From assembly GCA_011959105.1 (NCBI GenBank), contig BLLU01000067.1, positions 1-64,000 of the forward strand: a DNA stretch of 64,000 nucleotides, written 5' to 3'. The notes under the pieces are model-generated. The model did no database searches. It saw only the letters and a program-made list of their open reading frames with translations, and had not been told where the DNA came from. Shown piece after piece: positions 42,038 to 50,948 of this stretch (position 1 is its first letter; each line of letters begins with the position of its first letter). The DNA is from Lachnospiraceae bacterium (lineage in GTDB: Bacteria > Bacillota > Clostridia > Lachnospirales > Lachnospiraceae). The translations under genes and the position numbers were made by a program.

Positions 42038-42445
42038 ATGAATCATTTAACCAAGAGAGCCTGCCTGACAACTGTCGGCATTCTGCTAATATTGGCATTC
42101 TGTGTCCTGACCCTGGTGCTGCGGCAAAACGCCGGAAAGGCGGCAGCTTACACCGCCTGTGTCTATCTGGACGGCAGGCTTCTGCAGTCCATCCCTCTGG
42201 ACCAGGTGGCGGAAAACCGCCGCTTTACCGTGGACGCCGCCGACGGAGGTTACAACATCGTAGAAGTCTCCCCCGGCGGCATCGCCATCGCGGAAGCGGA
42301 CTGTCCGGATCAGATCTGCGTCAAACAGGGCCGGATCACGGACTCCCTGCTGCCCATTACCTGTCTGCCCCACAGACTGGTAATCGAGTTAAAGCCCGAT
42401 TCTCCGGCGCCTTCCGGCGCCTCCCCTGACGCCGTTGCATACTGA
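42038..42445 (+). CDS. NusG domain II-type membrane protein (EetA-like)
   Basis: This 135-residue protein has one N-terminal membrane helix (VGILLILAFCVLTLVL) and a small external beta domain. The motif ADCPDQICVKQGRITDSLLP and ITCLPHRLVIEL identify the NusG domain II (DUF1312) family, in which paired Cys (here CPDQIC and CLPH) are typical. As I recall, the EetA protein of flavin-based extracellular electron transfer is in this family. It lies 27 bp before the Gx-type gene and is divergent from apbE, the usual neighbourhood for that system. GGAAGGG precedes the ATG. Confidence 0.8.
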   Translation: MNHLTKRACLTTVGILLILAFCVLTLVLRQNAGKAAAYTACVYLDGRLLQSIPLDQVAENRRFTVDAADGGYNIVEVSPGGIAIAEADCPDQICVKQGRITDSLLPITCLPHRLVIELKPDSPAPSGASPDAVAY

Positions 42446-42472
42446 CCAAACCAAGATAAGGAGAAAAATCCC

Positions 42473-42967
42473 ATGTCTACCCGCAAACTTACCGTTCTGG
42501 CCCTGTTTGCCGCACTGGCCCTGGCCATCTACTCTGCGGAAAGCCTGCTGCCACCCCCGATTCCTCTTCCGGGCATCAAGCTGGGGCTGGCCAATATCAT
42601 CACGCTGCTGGTGCTGCACCTCTACCGCGCCAGGGATGCCGCCGTGGTGCTGCTGGCCCGGGTGCTGCTGGCCGGTCTGCTCTTCGGACAGGCCATGAGC
42701 CTGCTTTACAGCCTCTGCGGAGGACTGCTCTGCTTCGTGGCCATGACCCTTGCCAGCCGGATGCTGCACCGGCATTTTCCCGAACTGACCAGCATTCTGG
42801 GCGGTATTTTCCACAATATAGGGCAGCTTCTCATCGCCCTGCTGCTCACCTCCGTGCCGGGGGTTCTGGCCTATCTGCCCTACCTGCTGATCAGCGGTAT
42901 CCTTACCGGGCTTTTCAACGGTCTGTGCGCCCGTTTTGCGCTGCGGTATCTGAGCCGGATCCTATGA
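42473..42967 (+). CDS. Gx transporter family membrane protein (EetB-like)
   Basis: This 164-residue polytopic membrane protein has about five helices (LTVLALFAALALAIYSAE; KLGLANIITLLVLHL; AVVLLARVLLAGLLFGQA; GIFHNIGQLLIALLL; YLLISGILTGLFNGL). The phrase PGIKLGLANIITLLVL is diagnostic of the family called Gx transporter or heptaprenyl diphosphate synthase component I, which has an ECF S-component-like fold. With the EetA-like gene it makes an EetA/EetB-type pair, expected in flavinylation-linked electron transfer. It overlaps the convergent folBK gene by 6 bp at its 3' end. Confidence 0.85.
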   Translation: MSTRKLTVLALFAALALAIYSAESLLPPPIPLPGIKLGLANIITLLVLHLYRARDAAVVLLARVLLAGLLFGQAMSLLYSLCGGLLCFVAMTLASRMLHRHFPELTSILGGIFHNIGQLLIALLLTSVPGVLAYLPYLLISGILTGLFNGLCARFALRYLSRIL

Positions 42968-43813
42968 ATCTCCCTGTCTGCCGGATGCCAGCCGCGCATA
43001 CATTTGTCCCATGGTCAGCCCCAGCACCGGATGTCTCACCCAGGGAGCAATCTCTGCCATGGGTCCCAGTACGAAATCCCTGTTCTGCATATCCACATGG
43101 GGAATGATTAGTTCCTCCGACTCCATCACCAAATCGTCATATAACAGAATATCCAGATCCAGGGTGCGGGGCCCCCAGTGCACTTCCCGCTTCCGGTCCG
43201 CTCCCTGTTCCACCTCATGCAGATACTCCAGCAGTTCCCGGGGCGTCAGCAAAGTCCGTATTTCCATAACCCCGTTTAAAAAATCCGCCTGTTCCACCCC
43301 GCCGTAAGGCGCGGTCTGCCGCCAGGAAGACACTTTTTCCAGGCGGATGTCCTGCCGCGCCTCCATAGCGTCCACTCCCATCTGCAAATACTTTTTCCGG
43401 TCCCCCATATTGGAACCCAGGGCCACATACACCCGGTGCCAGCCCCTGTGGATTTTTACCGACACACTTTCAAAGGGAAGGCCGATGGGAGCCTGGGGCT
43501 TACGGATCTCCACGTCCAGGGCCCTTACCAGAGGAAAGCATCCCAATACCTCCGCAGCCAAGTTCTCGGCCACCGTCTCAATCAGATCACAGATATGTTG
43601 CTGCATCCATTCCGTCACCAGATGGCATACCTCCCCATAGTGGGTGGAAAGCGTCAAATCATCCCGCTGCCCTGCCTTTCGGGTATCGGTGTATAACACC
43701 AGATTCACAAAAAAAGGCTGTCCCTTCTCCTTCTCCTCCGGGAAAACCCCATGGTGGGCGTAGACCTCCAGATTGTCAATGCGTATCTCATCCCATTTCT
43801 TCCCCATGCACAT
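42962..43813 (-). CDS. folBK: FolB-FolK fusion (dihydroneopterin aldolase / HPPK)
   Basis: This 283-residue fusion catalyses two successive steps of folate synthesis. Residues 5-125 are dihydroneopterin aldolase (IRIDNLEVYAHHGVFPEEKE; ETVAENLAAEVL; EIRKPQAPI). Residues 127-283 are 6-hydroxymethyl-dihydropterin pyrophosphokinase (RVYVALGSNMGDRKKYL; WGPRTLDLDILLYDD; IPHVDMQNRDFVLGPMAEI). It is the last of five folate genes on this strand, 44 bp after folP. The fusion order FolB-FolK is common in Firmicutes. Start: GAAGGCGATGAA precedes the ATG. Confidence 0.95.
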   Translation of the reverse strand: MCMGKKWDEIRIDNLEVYAHHGVFPEEKEKGQPFFVNLVLYTDTRKAGQRDDLTLSTHYGEVCHLVTEWMQQHICDLIETVAENLAAEVLGCFPLVRALDVEIRKPQAPIGLPFESVSVKIHRGWHRVYVALGSNMGDRKKYLQMGVDAMEARQDIRLEKVSSWRQTAPYGGVEQADFLNGVMEIRTLLTPRELLEYLHEVEQGADRKREVHWGPRTLDLDILLYDDLVMESEELIIPHVDMQNRDFVLGPMAEIAPWVRHPVLGLTMGQMYARLASGRQGDS

Positions 43814-43857
43814 TTCATCGCCTTCTTTCCGTCTTATTCCCCAGACCGCACATTCCG

Positions 43858-44733
43858 TTAATCCGAATCCGGCTTTCTCTCCTCCAGAATGGCCCTGGCC
43901 ATACGGATGGCCCGCACATTCTCTTTCACATCATGCACCCGCACGAAGGCACATCCTTTCAGCACCCCCATCACAGTGGTTACCAATGTACCTTCCAGCC
44001 GCTCCGTCACCGGCAGGTCCAGGGTCAGCCCCACCACCGACTTGCGGCTGGTCCCCAGCAGCAGCGGATACCCAAGAGCCCGCAGGGATTCCAGACGATG
44101 GATCACCTGCAGATTCTGCTCATAGGATTTGGCAAAGCCCACACCGGGATCCAGGATAATCCGATCCCTGCCGATTCCCGCCCGCAGGGCCAGTTCCACC
44201 GACTCGGCCAAGTCTGCCGCCACATCCTCCTGAAAATTCCCGTAGCCAAATTCGTTGATAACTTCTCCCGCCTGCGTCTGGGAGGTTGGATGACCTGCCT
44301 TCCGGCGGTTGTGCATCAGGCAGCAGGCCACGTCGTGCTCCCCGATGACCCGGGCCATCTCTTCATCCCACTTCAGGCCCCAGATATCATTGATCAGATC
44401 CACACCTGCGGCAATTCCCGCCTCCGCCACCTGGCTTTTGTAGGTATCCAGAGAGAGGGGCACGTCAAAACGGGCCTTTACAGCCTGGATATAAGGCATT
44501 ACCCGCTCCAACTCCTCCTGGGGAGACATGCTGTAGTCCGATCCCGGTCTGGTGGATTCCCCTCCGATATCCAGGATATCCATGCCTTCTGCCAGCATCT
44601 CCTCCACATGTCCAAGGGCCCTGTCCATGCTGTTCCACTTTCCCCCATCGGAAAACGAGTCCGGGGTCACATTCAGTATGCCCATCACATAAGTTCTGTT
44701 TTCTACGTCAAATTCCCTGTTGCCGATCCTCAT
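43858..44733 (-). CDS. folP: dihydropteroate synthase
   Basis: This 291-residue TIM-barrel enzyme joins pterin pyrophosphate with p-aminobenzoate; it is the sulfonamide target. Signature VMGILNVTPDSFSDGGKW (about 15-32), then ILDIGGESTRPGSD, PLSLDTYKSQVAEAG, LINDIWGLKWDEEM, DRIILDPGVGFAKSYEQNL and LLGTSRKSVVG. The C-terminal VRVHDVKENVRAIRMA is canonical. Full length. Central gene of the folate cluster, 25 bp after the HD-domain gene. Confidence 0.97.
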   Translation of the reverse strand: MRIGNREFDVENRTYVMGILNVTPDSFSDGGKWNSMDRALGHVEEMLAEGMDILDIGGESTRPGSDYSMSPQEELERVMPYIQAVKARFDVPLSLDTYKSQVAEAGIAAGVDLINDIWGLKWDEEMARVIGEHDVACCLMHNRRKAGHPTSQTQAGEVINEFGYGNFQEDVAADLAESVELALRAGIGRDRIILDPGVGFAKSYEQNLQVIHRLESLRALGYPLLLGTSRKSVVGLTLDLPVTERLEGTLVTTVMGVLKGCAFVRVHDVKENVRAIRMARAILEERKPDSD

Positions 44734-44758
44734 ATGATTTTATCCTTTCCTCTTCACT

Positions 44759-45241
44759 CTACCATTGAATTTCCTGATTCTTCTTGACTGCCTTCCAATT
44801 ACACTGACTGCTGGCCTGGCAGGCAAAACAGGCTCTGCTGGCCTTATCCGCCCGGTACAGAACGCCCGCCAGGTCCGCTCTTTTCTCTGTCCCGCTGTCC
44901 CGGTGCAGAGCAATGGCCTCCTCTATCTCCCGGATTTCTTCCGCAGTATAACCGCACTCCGCCAAAATCCCCGGCGCGATCCGGGCTCCGGCCTCTTCGT
45001 GGGGTATTCCCGTCCCATATTGCTCATGCCGCCCGATATCATGCAGCAGCGCCGCCCCATATAGCAGCTCCGCCGGTATCCCCAACCCCTCCTGCAGGTT
45101 AAGGATCATGCCGATCCGGGCCACATCCAAAAAATGCCCCATGTCATGATGGCAAAAAATTCGGTCTGTCTCCGCCGCCTGGTTTTTCCGCAAATGTTCT
45201 TGAAATCTCTGATTTCTCAGGATTCTGTTTATCCGCTCCAT
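44759..45241 (-). CDS. HD-domain phosphohydrolase in the folate cluster
   Basis: This 160-residue HD phosphohydrolase has His in CHHDMGHFLDVARIG, the HD pair in ALLHDIGRHEQYG and a further His in GIPHEEAG, plus ALHRDSG. The C-terminus has the Cys-rich CFACQASSQCNW. The ATG at 45241 is preferred to 45331 because AAGAGGG lies just upstream and the earlier frame would overlap folE. Such HD proteins are regularly found in the folE-folP operons of clostridia. A missing step, dephosphorylation of dihydroneopterin triphosphate, is possible; this is inference from position only. Confidence 0.8.
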   Translation of the reverse strand: MERINRILRNQRFQEHLRKNQAAETDRIFCHHDMGHFLDVARIGMILNLQEGLGIPAELLYGAALLHDIGRHEQYGTGIPHEEAGARIAPGILAECGYTAEEIREIEEAIALHRDSGTEKRADLAGVLYRADKASRACFACQASSQCNWKAVKKNQEIQW

Positions 45242-45281
45242 CCCAATCCCTCTTTTCTGAAATATCACGGGGCTGCAGCTC

Positions 45282-45836
45282 CTACAGACGCAGCATGCGG
45301 TACACCTGTTCCTGCAATGCGGCGTCCTCAAACGCGCCTCTCACTGCCAGGGTTACGGTGCTGCTGCCAGGCTTCCTGATTCCCCGCATGGTCATGCACA
45401 TATGCTCCGCCTCCAGAACCACCATTACGCCTCCGGGCTGCAAATATTCCATGACGGCGTCCGCGATCTGCCCCGTCATCTGCTCCTGAATCTGAAGCCT
45501 GCGTGCATATACTTCCACTGTCCGGGCCAGCTTGCTCAGACCCACCACCCTGTCCTTGGGCAGATAGGCTATATGCGCCCTGCCGTAAAAGGGCATCAGA
45601 TGGTGCTCGCAAGTGGAAAAAAAAGTGATATCCCGCTCCAGTACAATACCTGCGTTCTCTGCGGTAAATACCCTGGTCAGATGCTCCCCTGCCGTCTCTT
45701 CCATCCCGGCGAAGATCTCCTCATACATCCTGGCCACCCGGTCGGGGGTGTCTGCCAGACCTTCTCTGGAAGGATCCTCGCCAATCCCCTCCAGCAACAG
45801 CCTCACGCCCTGCTTTATTTTCTCCTGATCTATCAT
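45282..45836 (-). CDS. folE: GTP cyclohydrolase I
   Basis: This 184-residue enzyme converts GTP to 7,8-dihydroneopterin triphosphate, the first step of folate synthesis. Zinc and active-site motifs: [41 protein letters not shown] and [17 protein letters not shown]. The N-terminal [20 protein letters not shown] is canonical. It lies 52 bp after folC and 40 bp before the HD-domain gene. Confidence 0.97.
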   Translation of the reverse strand: MIDQEKIKQGVRLLLEGIGEDPSREGLADTPDRVARMYEEIFAGMEETAGEHLTRVFTAENAGIVLERDITFFSTCEHHLMPFYGRAHIAYLPKDRVVGLSKLARTVEVYARRLQIQEQMTGQIADAVMEYLQPGGVMVVLEAEHMCMTMRGIRKPGSSTVTLAVRGAFEDAALQEQVYRMLRL

Positions 45837-45888
45837 ACCATCAGCCCTTTCCGATCACACAATCCACTGCGCGGCAGACGCTTACCGC

Positions 45889-47184
45889 TTACCGCTTCCC
45901 GCTGCGCCGCTCCATGATCTCCATCAGCCTTCCCAGATAGGACAGGGAGCCAAACGCCAGAATCACATCCTCCCTGTCCGCCAGCAGATGGCTGATTTCC
46001 ACCGCTTCCTCCAGACTGTCCACAGCCGTCACCCGGGGATGTACTCTGGCCACCTCCCGGGCCAGTTCATAACTGCTCATGGCCCTGGGATTGTCCGGAG
46101 GGGTCACCGTGAGTATCTGGTCCGCATAGCCTGCGGTAAGCTCTATAATCTTTTCATAAGCCTTATCTTTCAATATCCCCATTATAAAGATAATCCGTCT
46201 GTTTGTAAAATAGAATTCCATGGACGCCGCCAACTTTTTCGCTGCATCCTCGTTATGAGCACCGTCCGCCACAAAAAGAGGCTTTTTACCCAAAACGGTG
46301 AATCGCCCCGGCCAACGGGTCTCCCGAAGCCCCTGCCGCAGCGCCTCCTCTGAAATGGCATAACCGCAATCGGACAGAGCGCGGCACACCTCCACAGCCA
46401 GCACCGCATTATGGACCTGAAACTGCCCTGCCAGGCCAATCTCCAGATCTTTCAGGGAATCATAGTCAAAACGCTGCCTCTCCAGACCATAGCGTACCCT
46501 CTTAGCTTCTCTTCCGTCCGCCACGGTAAGGGGAATCTGCAGCCGCCGGGCCCTTTCACGGATTACCTCCATGGCCTCCTGCTCCTGGAACATGGACACC
46601 GCCAGGCAGCCCGGCTTCAGGATACCGGCTTTCTCCTCCGCGATGGCCGCCAGGCTGTTTCCCAGGTACTGCATATGATCCATGCTGACGGAGGCCAGCA
46701 CCGCCACCCGGGTATTGCGGATCACATTGGTGGCATCCTCTCTGCCGCCCATACCGGTTTCCAGTACCACCAAATCACAGTTTTCCCGGAGGAAATAGAG
46801 GAATCCCATGACCGTCTCCACCTCGAAAGGCGTGGGATGAGGCAGGCCGTCTTCCACCATACTGTCGCAGACCTGCCGCAGTTCCTCCACCAGACCGCAC
46901 AGAGCTTTCTGGGTGATATTCCTCCCGTTTACCTGAATCCGTTCCCGGTAATCCCGGACGGTGGGGGAAATATACCGCCCCACCCGGTATCCGGCACAGC
47001 GCAGCACCGTGGACACATATGCCAATACCGAGCCTTTGCCGTTGGTGCCTGCGATATGGACAAATTGCAGCCGATCCTGAGGATCTCCCAGGCGCCGGCA
47101 CAATTCCCGGATGGAGTCAAGCCCCGGTACAATGCCATATTTTTTTAAAGAATCTATATACTCCAACGCTTCCTGATACTTCAT
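45889..47184 (-). CDS. folC: folylpolyglutamate / dihydrofolate synthase
   Basis: This 431-residue Mur-ligase-fold enzyme adds glutamate to folates and forms dihydrofolate from dihydropteroate. ATP-binding: FVHIAGTNGKGSVLAYVS; then FEVETVMGFLYFLRENCDLVVLETGMGGREDATNV; SMDHMQYLGNSLAAIAEEKAGI with the conserved His. The C-terminal domain has WPGRFTVLGKKPLFVADGAHNEDA. First gene of the five-gene folate cluster. A CCCGGC/GCCGGG hairpin (47198-47212) borders its RBS and may affect translation. Confidence 0.96.
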   Translation of the reverse strand: MKYQEALEYIDSLKKYGIVPGLDSIRELCRRLGDPQDRLQFVHIAGTNGKGSVLAYVSTVLRCAGYRVGRYISPTVRDYRERIQVNGRNITQKALCGLVEELRQVCDSMVEDGLPHPTPFEVETVMGFLYFLRENCDLVVLETGMGGREDATNVIRNTRVAVLASVSMDHMQYLGNSLAAIAEEKAGILKPGCLAVSMFQEQEAMEVIRERARRLQIPLTVADGREAKRVRYGLERQRFDYDSLKDLEIGLAGQFQVHNAVLAVEVCRALSDCGYAISEEALRQGLRETRWPGRFTVLGKKPLFVADGAHNEDAAKKLAASMEFYFTNRRIIFIMGILKDKAYEKIIELTAGYADQILTVTPPDNPRAMSSYELAREVARVHPRVTAVDSLEEAVEISHLLADREDVILAFGSLSYLGRLMEIMERRSGKR

Positions 47185-47321
47185 CCCGCCTCTTCCTCCC
47201 GGCTCCGCCGGGTATTTTCCCGTCTTCTGGATATTTCAGCCCCGGGCTGTTCATACTAATAACCGATATGCGGAGACATGCCGCCTGCGGCAGCCTTTTC
47301 CGGAAAGGATCGGTAATCAAT

Positions 47322-47723
47322 ATGCATAAATTTCTAAACGATTTTATCCACTGCGGCATCCTGGGCTGGTGCATGGAAATCACCTTCACCGCCATCAGCA
47401 AAATCCGCCGCAGAGAATTTTCCCTCCAAGGCAGCACCTCCATCTGGATGTTCCCCATCTACGGATGTGCCGCCCTGCTGGCCCCCATATTCCGTTTTAT
47501 GAAAAATAAGCCTGTGGCAGTGCGGGGACTGACCTACATGTCCATGATCTTCTCCATGGAGTTCCTCAGCGGCACCCTGCTGCGGCGCAAATCCCTCTGT
47601 CCCTGGGACTATGGCCGTTCCAAATGGAACATCGGCCGGGTCATCCGCCTGGACTTCGCCCCCTATTGGTTCGGGGCCGGACTGCTGTTTGAAAAATTGC
47701 TCACAAAACCGGAGGAAGGGTGA
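47322..47723 (+). CDS. small CmpB-type putative ABC transporter permease protein
   Basis: This 133-residue membrane protein has the hallmark phrases SIWMFPIYGCAALLAPIF, YMSMIFSMEFLSGTLLRR and CPWDYGRSKWNIGRVIRLDF of the family annotated 'putative ABC transporter permease' (CmpB-like). Three or four membrane segments are seen. No transport function has been shown for the family as far as I know. The ATG at 47322 gives the usual short N-terminus; longer frames run into folC's leader. It is divergent from folC and stands alone. Confidence 0.8.
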   Translation: MHKFLNDFIHCGILGWCMEITFTAISKIRRREFSLQGSTSIWMFPIYGCAALLAPIFRFMKNKPVAVRGLTYMSMIFSMEFLSGTLLRRKSLCPWDYGRSKWNIGRVIRLDFAPYWFGAGLLFEKLLTKPEEG

Positions 47724-47806
47724 TCTCCTCCCCTTCCCCTGTTCGGATCACGCTATTAACCACCGCTCTGCCCCGGTGGTGTCCCGGGGATTCCCTGACT
47801 TAGATC

Positions 47807-48181
47807 CTACTCCGCGTCGTTCACATCCTGCATATCCCCGGAACCGATGTCCAGCATATTTACCGTGCGCCTCTTGATCCTGGCTTTCTCGGACATCTCC
47901 AGAATAAATTCCTTTACCGCCCGGGCATTCTTAATGTGAACCAATTCCAGCCTGGGATCTGTGGTATCCCCGGTGAAACAGATCACGGTTCCCAGCCGGA
48001 ACATCTTCTCCATCAGAGTGGCGGTGAGCTGCACATCCTGCACCTTGTACATATAACAGTCGTTTTCCACGGTCTTGAGCAGGCCCGTGTCAACAGTGAT
48101 CATATCCTCCTTGATGGTGTACTTGGTAAATGTAAAGGGCAGGCCAAAAAATAACCAGCGTTTTCTTTCCACAAATTCCAT
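47807..48181 (-). CDS. PH-domain-like protein
   Basis: This 124-residue protein has the bacterial PH-like pattern FTFTKYTIKEDMITVDTGLL, then YMYKVQDVQLTATLMEKMF, LGTVICFTGDTT and LVHIKNARAVKEFILE. It is cytoplasmic or membrane-associated, without a membrane helix. Bacterial PH domains serve in protein interaction or membrane association. GGGAGG precedes the ATG. Convergent with the CmpB-type gene; a short ACCACCG/CGGTGGT hairpin stands between them. Confidence 0.75.
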   Translation of the reverse strand: MEFVERKRWLFFGLPFTFTKYTIKEDMITVDTGLLKTVENDCYMYKVQDVQLTATLMEKMFRLGTVICFTGDTTDPRLELVHIKNARAVKEFILEMSEKARIKRRTVNMLDIGSGDMQDVNDAE

Positions 48182-48279
48182 ATGCCTTATCCTCCCGGAT
48201 TCTTATTTTTTGAAAATCTATCTACAATATACTCGAAAAGTCGTAGAATTGCAATCCTCTTTACTGTTTTTCCCCCACG

Positions 48280-48320
48280 AAAAAAAGCCGTTCCGGCACA
48301 GTCACGCAGAAACAGCTTTT
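48280..48320 (-). terminator. terminator of the channel-protein gene
   Basis: On the minus strand AAAAGCTGTTTC pairs with GGAACGGCTTTT (G-U pairs allowed) and a T-run of seven follows. It lies about 40 nt past the stop at 48355. Confidence 0.8.
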
Positions 48321-48354
48321 CCCTGATCATACACTTTACTTGAGGAACAGATGC

Positions 48355-49551
48355 CTACTCGGCCTTGTCCTCCTTCTTATCTTCGCTCTTTTCCTCCAGC
48401 TTTTTCAAAGCCTTAGCCGCATATTCCCTGCCGCCGACGCCAAATGCAATGGCAAACGCCACGGCCAGAGCCGCCACGATCAGGAAGAACGCATCGTTCA
48501 CAATGCCGGCCGCAATGCCAAGCTGGCTCAGAACCATAAACACGCCCACCACCAAGATAGCTGCTTTTGCCACCACAGCATAAGTATTCATACCGCTCTT
48601 GCGCAGTGCCTTCTCCACCATGGAACTTGCGATCAAAGCTGCCGCCAGAATCAGCACGGCCGCCAGGGCCTTGGGCATATAGGCGATAACCGAAGCGCCG
48701 ACTTCCGTCAACACATCCAGCTTGAGCACGTTCAGCCCCTCTACCACAAAGAAAATCACCACCACGGCGTACACCACACCGCCGGTCACCTTGGACAGTA
48801 CAAACTTCTGGCTCTTCTCATCCAGCAGTCCCTGCAGCTTGGCATCCAGCCCGGCGGAAGCGATCAGCTTGGTAACGATCTGGCCCACCAGCTTGCCGAT
48901 CATGCAGCCGATCACGATGATAACCAGGCCGATCACAATGTTGGGGATAAAGCCGATCACACTGTTTAACATGCTGACTGCCGGCACGGAGATAACCGTG
49001 ATATTCAGCACATTCAAAGCCATAATCACCGTGGGAATCAGGATCAGTACATACACGATGTAAGCCAGGGTATTGGACAGCTTGTCCGCATTCTTCACCT
49101 CGATACCGGCCTTCTCCTGAATCTTATTCACATTCAGCTTGTCAAAGACAGGCACCAGCAGCTGGCGCACCAGTCTGGCAATCAGATTGCCCACCATCAA
49201 CACGATGGCCGCCGCCACCAGATTGGGTACATAGCCCCAGATGGTGTTCAGGATGTTGCTGATGGGAGCCATCACACTGCCCAGTCCCAGTGCGGAAAAG
49301 ATGCCGGGCACGAACAGCAGGAACACCAGCAGATATACCAGCTTGCCAATGAATTCCCTCCCGCTTCCGGGCTTGTCCGCGTTATCAACCTTGGCCAGCA
49401 CGTCTTTCAGCTTGGTCTTGTCCACCAGCTTCAGTACCAGAGATTTCACGATGGCCGCCGCCACAAAGGCGATCACCAGAATCAACGCGGCGGCAATGAT
49501 GGACCCCACCCCGCCCAGGATACGACTCAATAAATCTGTCAAAAAATTCAT
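48355..49551 (-). CDS. mechanosensitive-channel-like protein (CmpX/TM-helix repeat type)
   Basis: This 398-residue membrane protein has internal repeats of a conserved TM helix: VGSIIAAALILVIAFVAAAIV, YVPNLVAAAIVLMVGNLIARL, FIPNIVIGLVIIVIGCMIGKL and YMPKALAAVLILAAALIASS. Each is followed by Leu/Lys amphipathic parts. The last helix (AALAVAFAIAFGVGGREYAAKAL) is MscS-like, rich in Ala/Gly. The C-terminus is charged (KKLEEKSEDKKEDKAE). GGAGGG 6 nt before ATG 49551 makes this start better than 49611. It may gate ions in response to tension or act as a scaffold. Monocistronic with its own terminator. Confidence 0.82.
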   Translation of the reverse strand: MNFLTDLLSRILGGVGSIIAAALILVIAFVAAAIVKSLVLKLVDKTKLKDVLAKVDNADKPGSGREFIGKLVYLLVFLLFVPGIFSALGLGSVMAPISNILNTIWGYVPNLVAAAIVLMVGNLIARLVRQLLVPVFDKLNVNKIQEKAGIEVKNADKLSNTLAYIVYVLILIPTVIMALNVLNITVISVPAVSMLNSVIGFIPNIVIGLVIIVIGCMIGKLVGQIVTKLIASAGLDAKLQGLLDEKSQKFVLSKVTGGVVYAVVVIFFVVEGLNVLKLDVLTEVGASVIAYMPKALAAVLILAAALIASSMVEKALRKSGMNTYAVVAKAAILVVGVFMVLSQLGIAAGIVNDAFFLIVAALAVAFAIAFGVGGREYAAKALKKLEEKSEDKKEDKAE

Positions 49552-49898
49552 TTGTTTCCCTCCTTCAATAATTGTTTCAACTTTTTTTGGAATCATTTTA
49601 ATTCCATGCACCTAGGATTATAGCATACATTGTCCCAAAAGAAAACTTATTTTTTGGAAAATTCTGTCAAATCTGTAATTTGCAACCACAATTCACATCG
49701 ACAGCTATAGCAGGTTGCCCTTGGAATTTTTATTTTCCTCTGTTCTTTCACATCTGTTTTTGCTATAATAAAGCCGTAATTTTATTGAAAACAGATACCC
49801 GCCGAGTCCGCGAAGGCTTCACAGGCCGACCGCCTGCATCCTGTGCCCTGGGGAAGATGCGGGAGTTTGAAGGATCCGAAAATCAGAAGGAGAATCGA

Positions 49899-50948
49899 AT
49901 GAACGAGAATCTGCAAAATTTATGCAATCGGTACATGGACTACATTCTGGAGCAGCTAAACGCTCTGCTGGCTATTGACAGCCCCACCGGCTACACCCGG
50001 CAGGTCAGCGATTATCTGGCAGCGGAATATACCCGCCTGGGCTACGCCCCCAGACTGACCCGCAAAGGAGGCGTGCTGGTGGACCTGGGCGGCAGCGGCA
50101 ATGCCGCTCTGGTGATGGCCCATGTGGACACGCTGGGCGCCATGGTGGCGGAGGTTAAAGACAACGGCCGCCTGCGTCTGACCCCCTTGGGCGGTCTCAA
50201 TGCCAACAATGTGGAGACGGAAAACTGTACCCTTCGGACCCTGGACGGCCGCAGCTATGAAGGGACCATCCAACTGATGGATGCCTCCTTGCATGTCAAC
50301 GGCAAATACCAGGAGACCGGGCGCAGCTTTGAAACCATCGAACTGCTGCTGGATGAGCCGGTCCGCTCCAAAGAGGAAGTGCTGGCCCTGGGAATCACCA
50401 ACGGGAGCTATGTATGCATCAGCCCCAGAACCCGGATCACGGATTCAGGCTATATCAAGAGCCGCTTTCTGGACGATAAGCTGAGTACCGCCATTCTGCT
50501 GGGCTATGCCCGCTATGTAAAGGAAGAGCAGATTGTCCTGACCCGGAAAGTCTACCAGCACATCACCGTTTTTGAGGAAGTTGGCCATGGGGCCTGCGGT
50601 TCCGTCCCCGAGGAAGTGGAAGAAGTGCTGTCCGTAGACATGGGCTGCGTGGGCAGCGGCCTGGAATGCACCGAGCGCCAGGTGTCCATCTGCGTCAAAG
50701 ACAGCCACGGACCCTATCACTATGAAATGCTACAGGCGCTGGTGCAGGCCGCAAAAGACAATGAAATAGACTTTGCCACAGATGTATACCCTTATTATGG
50801 CTCCGATGCGGATGCCGCGCTGGACGCCGGAACGGATGCCCGCCACGGCCTGATCGGCCCCGGGGTATATGCCTCCCACGGCTATGAGCGCTCCCATAAA
50901 GACGGGGTGCGCAATACTTTCGCATTGCTGAAAGCCTATCTGGGATAA
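49899..50948 (+). CDS. M42-family metallo-aminopeptidase
   Basis: This 349-residue cytoplasmic di-metal peptidase resembles glutamyl/deblocking aminopeptidases. Metal and catalytic residues: AHVDTLG (His and Asp), FLDDKLS (bridging Asp), EEVGHGACG (catalytic Glu pair), SVDMGCVG, and SHGYERSHKDG (last His). AAGGAG 6 nt before ATG 49899 makes the start clear; the open frame extends much further upstream without an RBS. The 3' end overlaps the convergent HAD gene by 13 bp. Substrate preference cannot be told. Confidence 0.9.
   Translation: MNENLQNLCNRYMDYILEQLNALLAIDSPTGYTRQVSDYLAAEYTRLGYAPRLTRKGGVLVDLGGSGNAALVMAHVDTLGAMVAEVKDNGRLRLTPLGGLNANNVETENCTLRTLDGRSYEGTIQLMDASLHVNGKYQETGRSFETIELLLDEPVRSKEEVLALGITNGSYVCISPRTRITDSGYIKSRFLDDKLSTAILLGYARYVKEEQIVLTRKVYQHITVFEEVGHGACGSVPEEVEEVLSVDMGCVGSGLECTERQVSICVKDSHGPYHYEMLQALVQAAKDNEIDFATDVYPYYGSDADAALDAGTDARHGLIGPGVYASHGYERSHKDGVRNTFALLKAYLG

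Noticed and set aside
47185..47321. THF riboswitch before folC
   Set aside because: Only a CCCGGC/GCCGGG hairpin beside the RBS was seen; the conserved THF riboswitch core could not be found.
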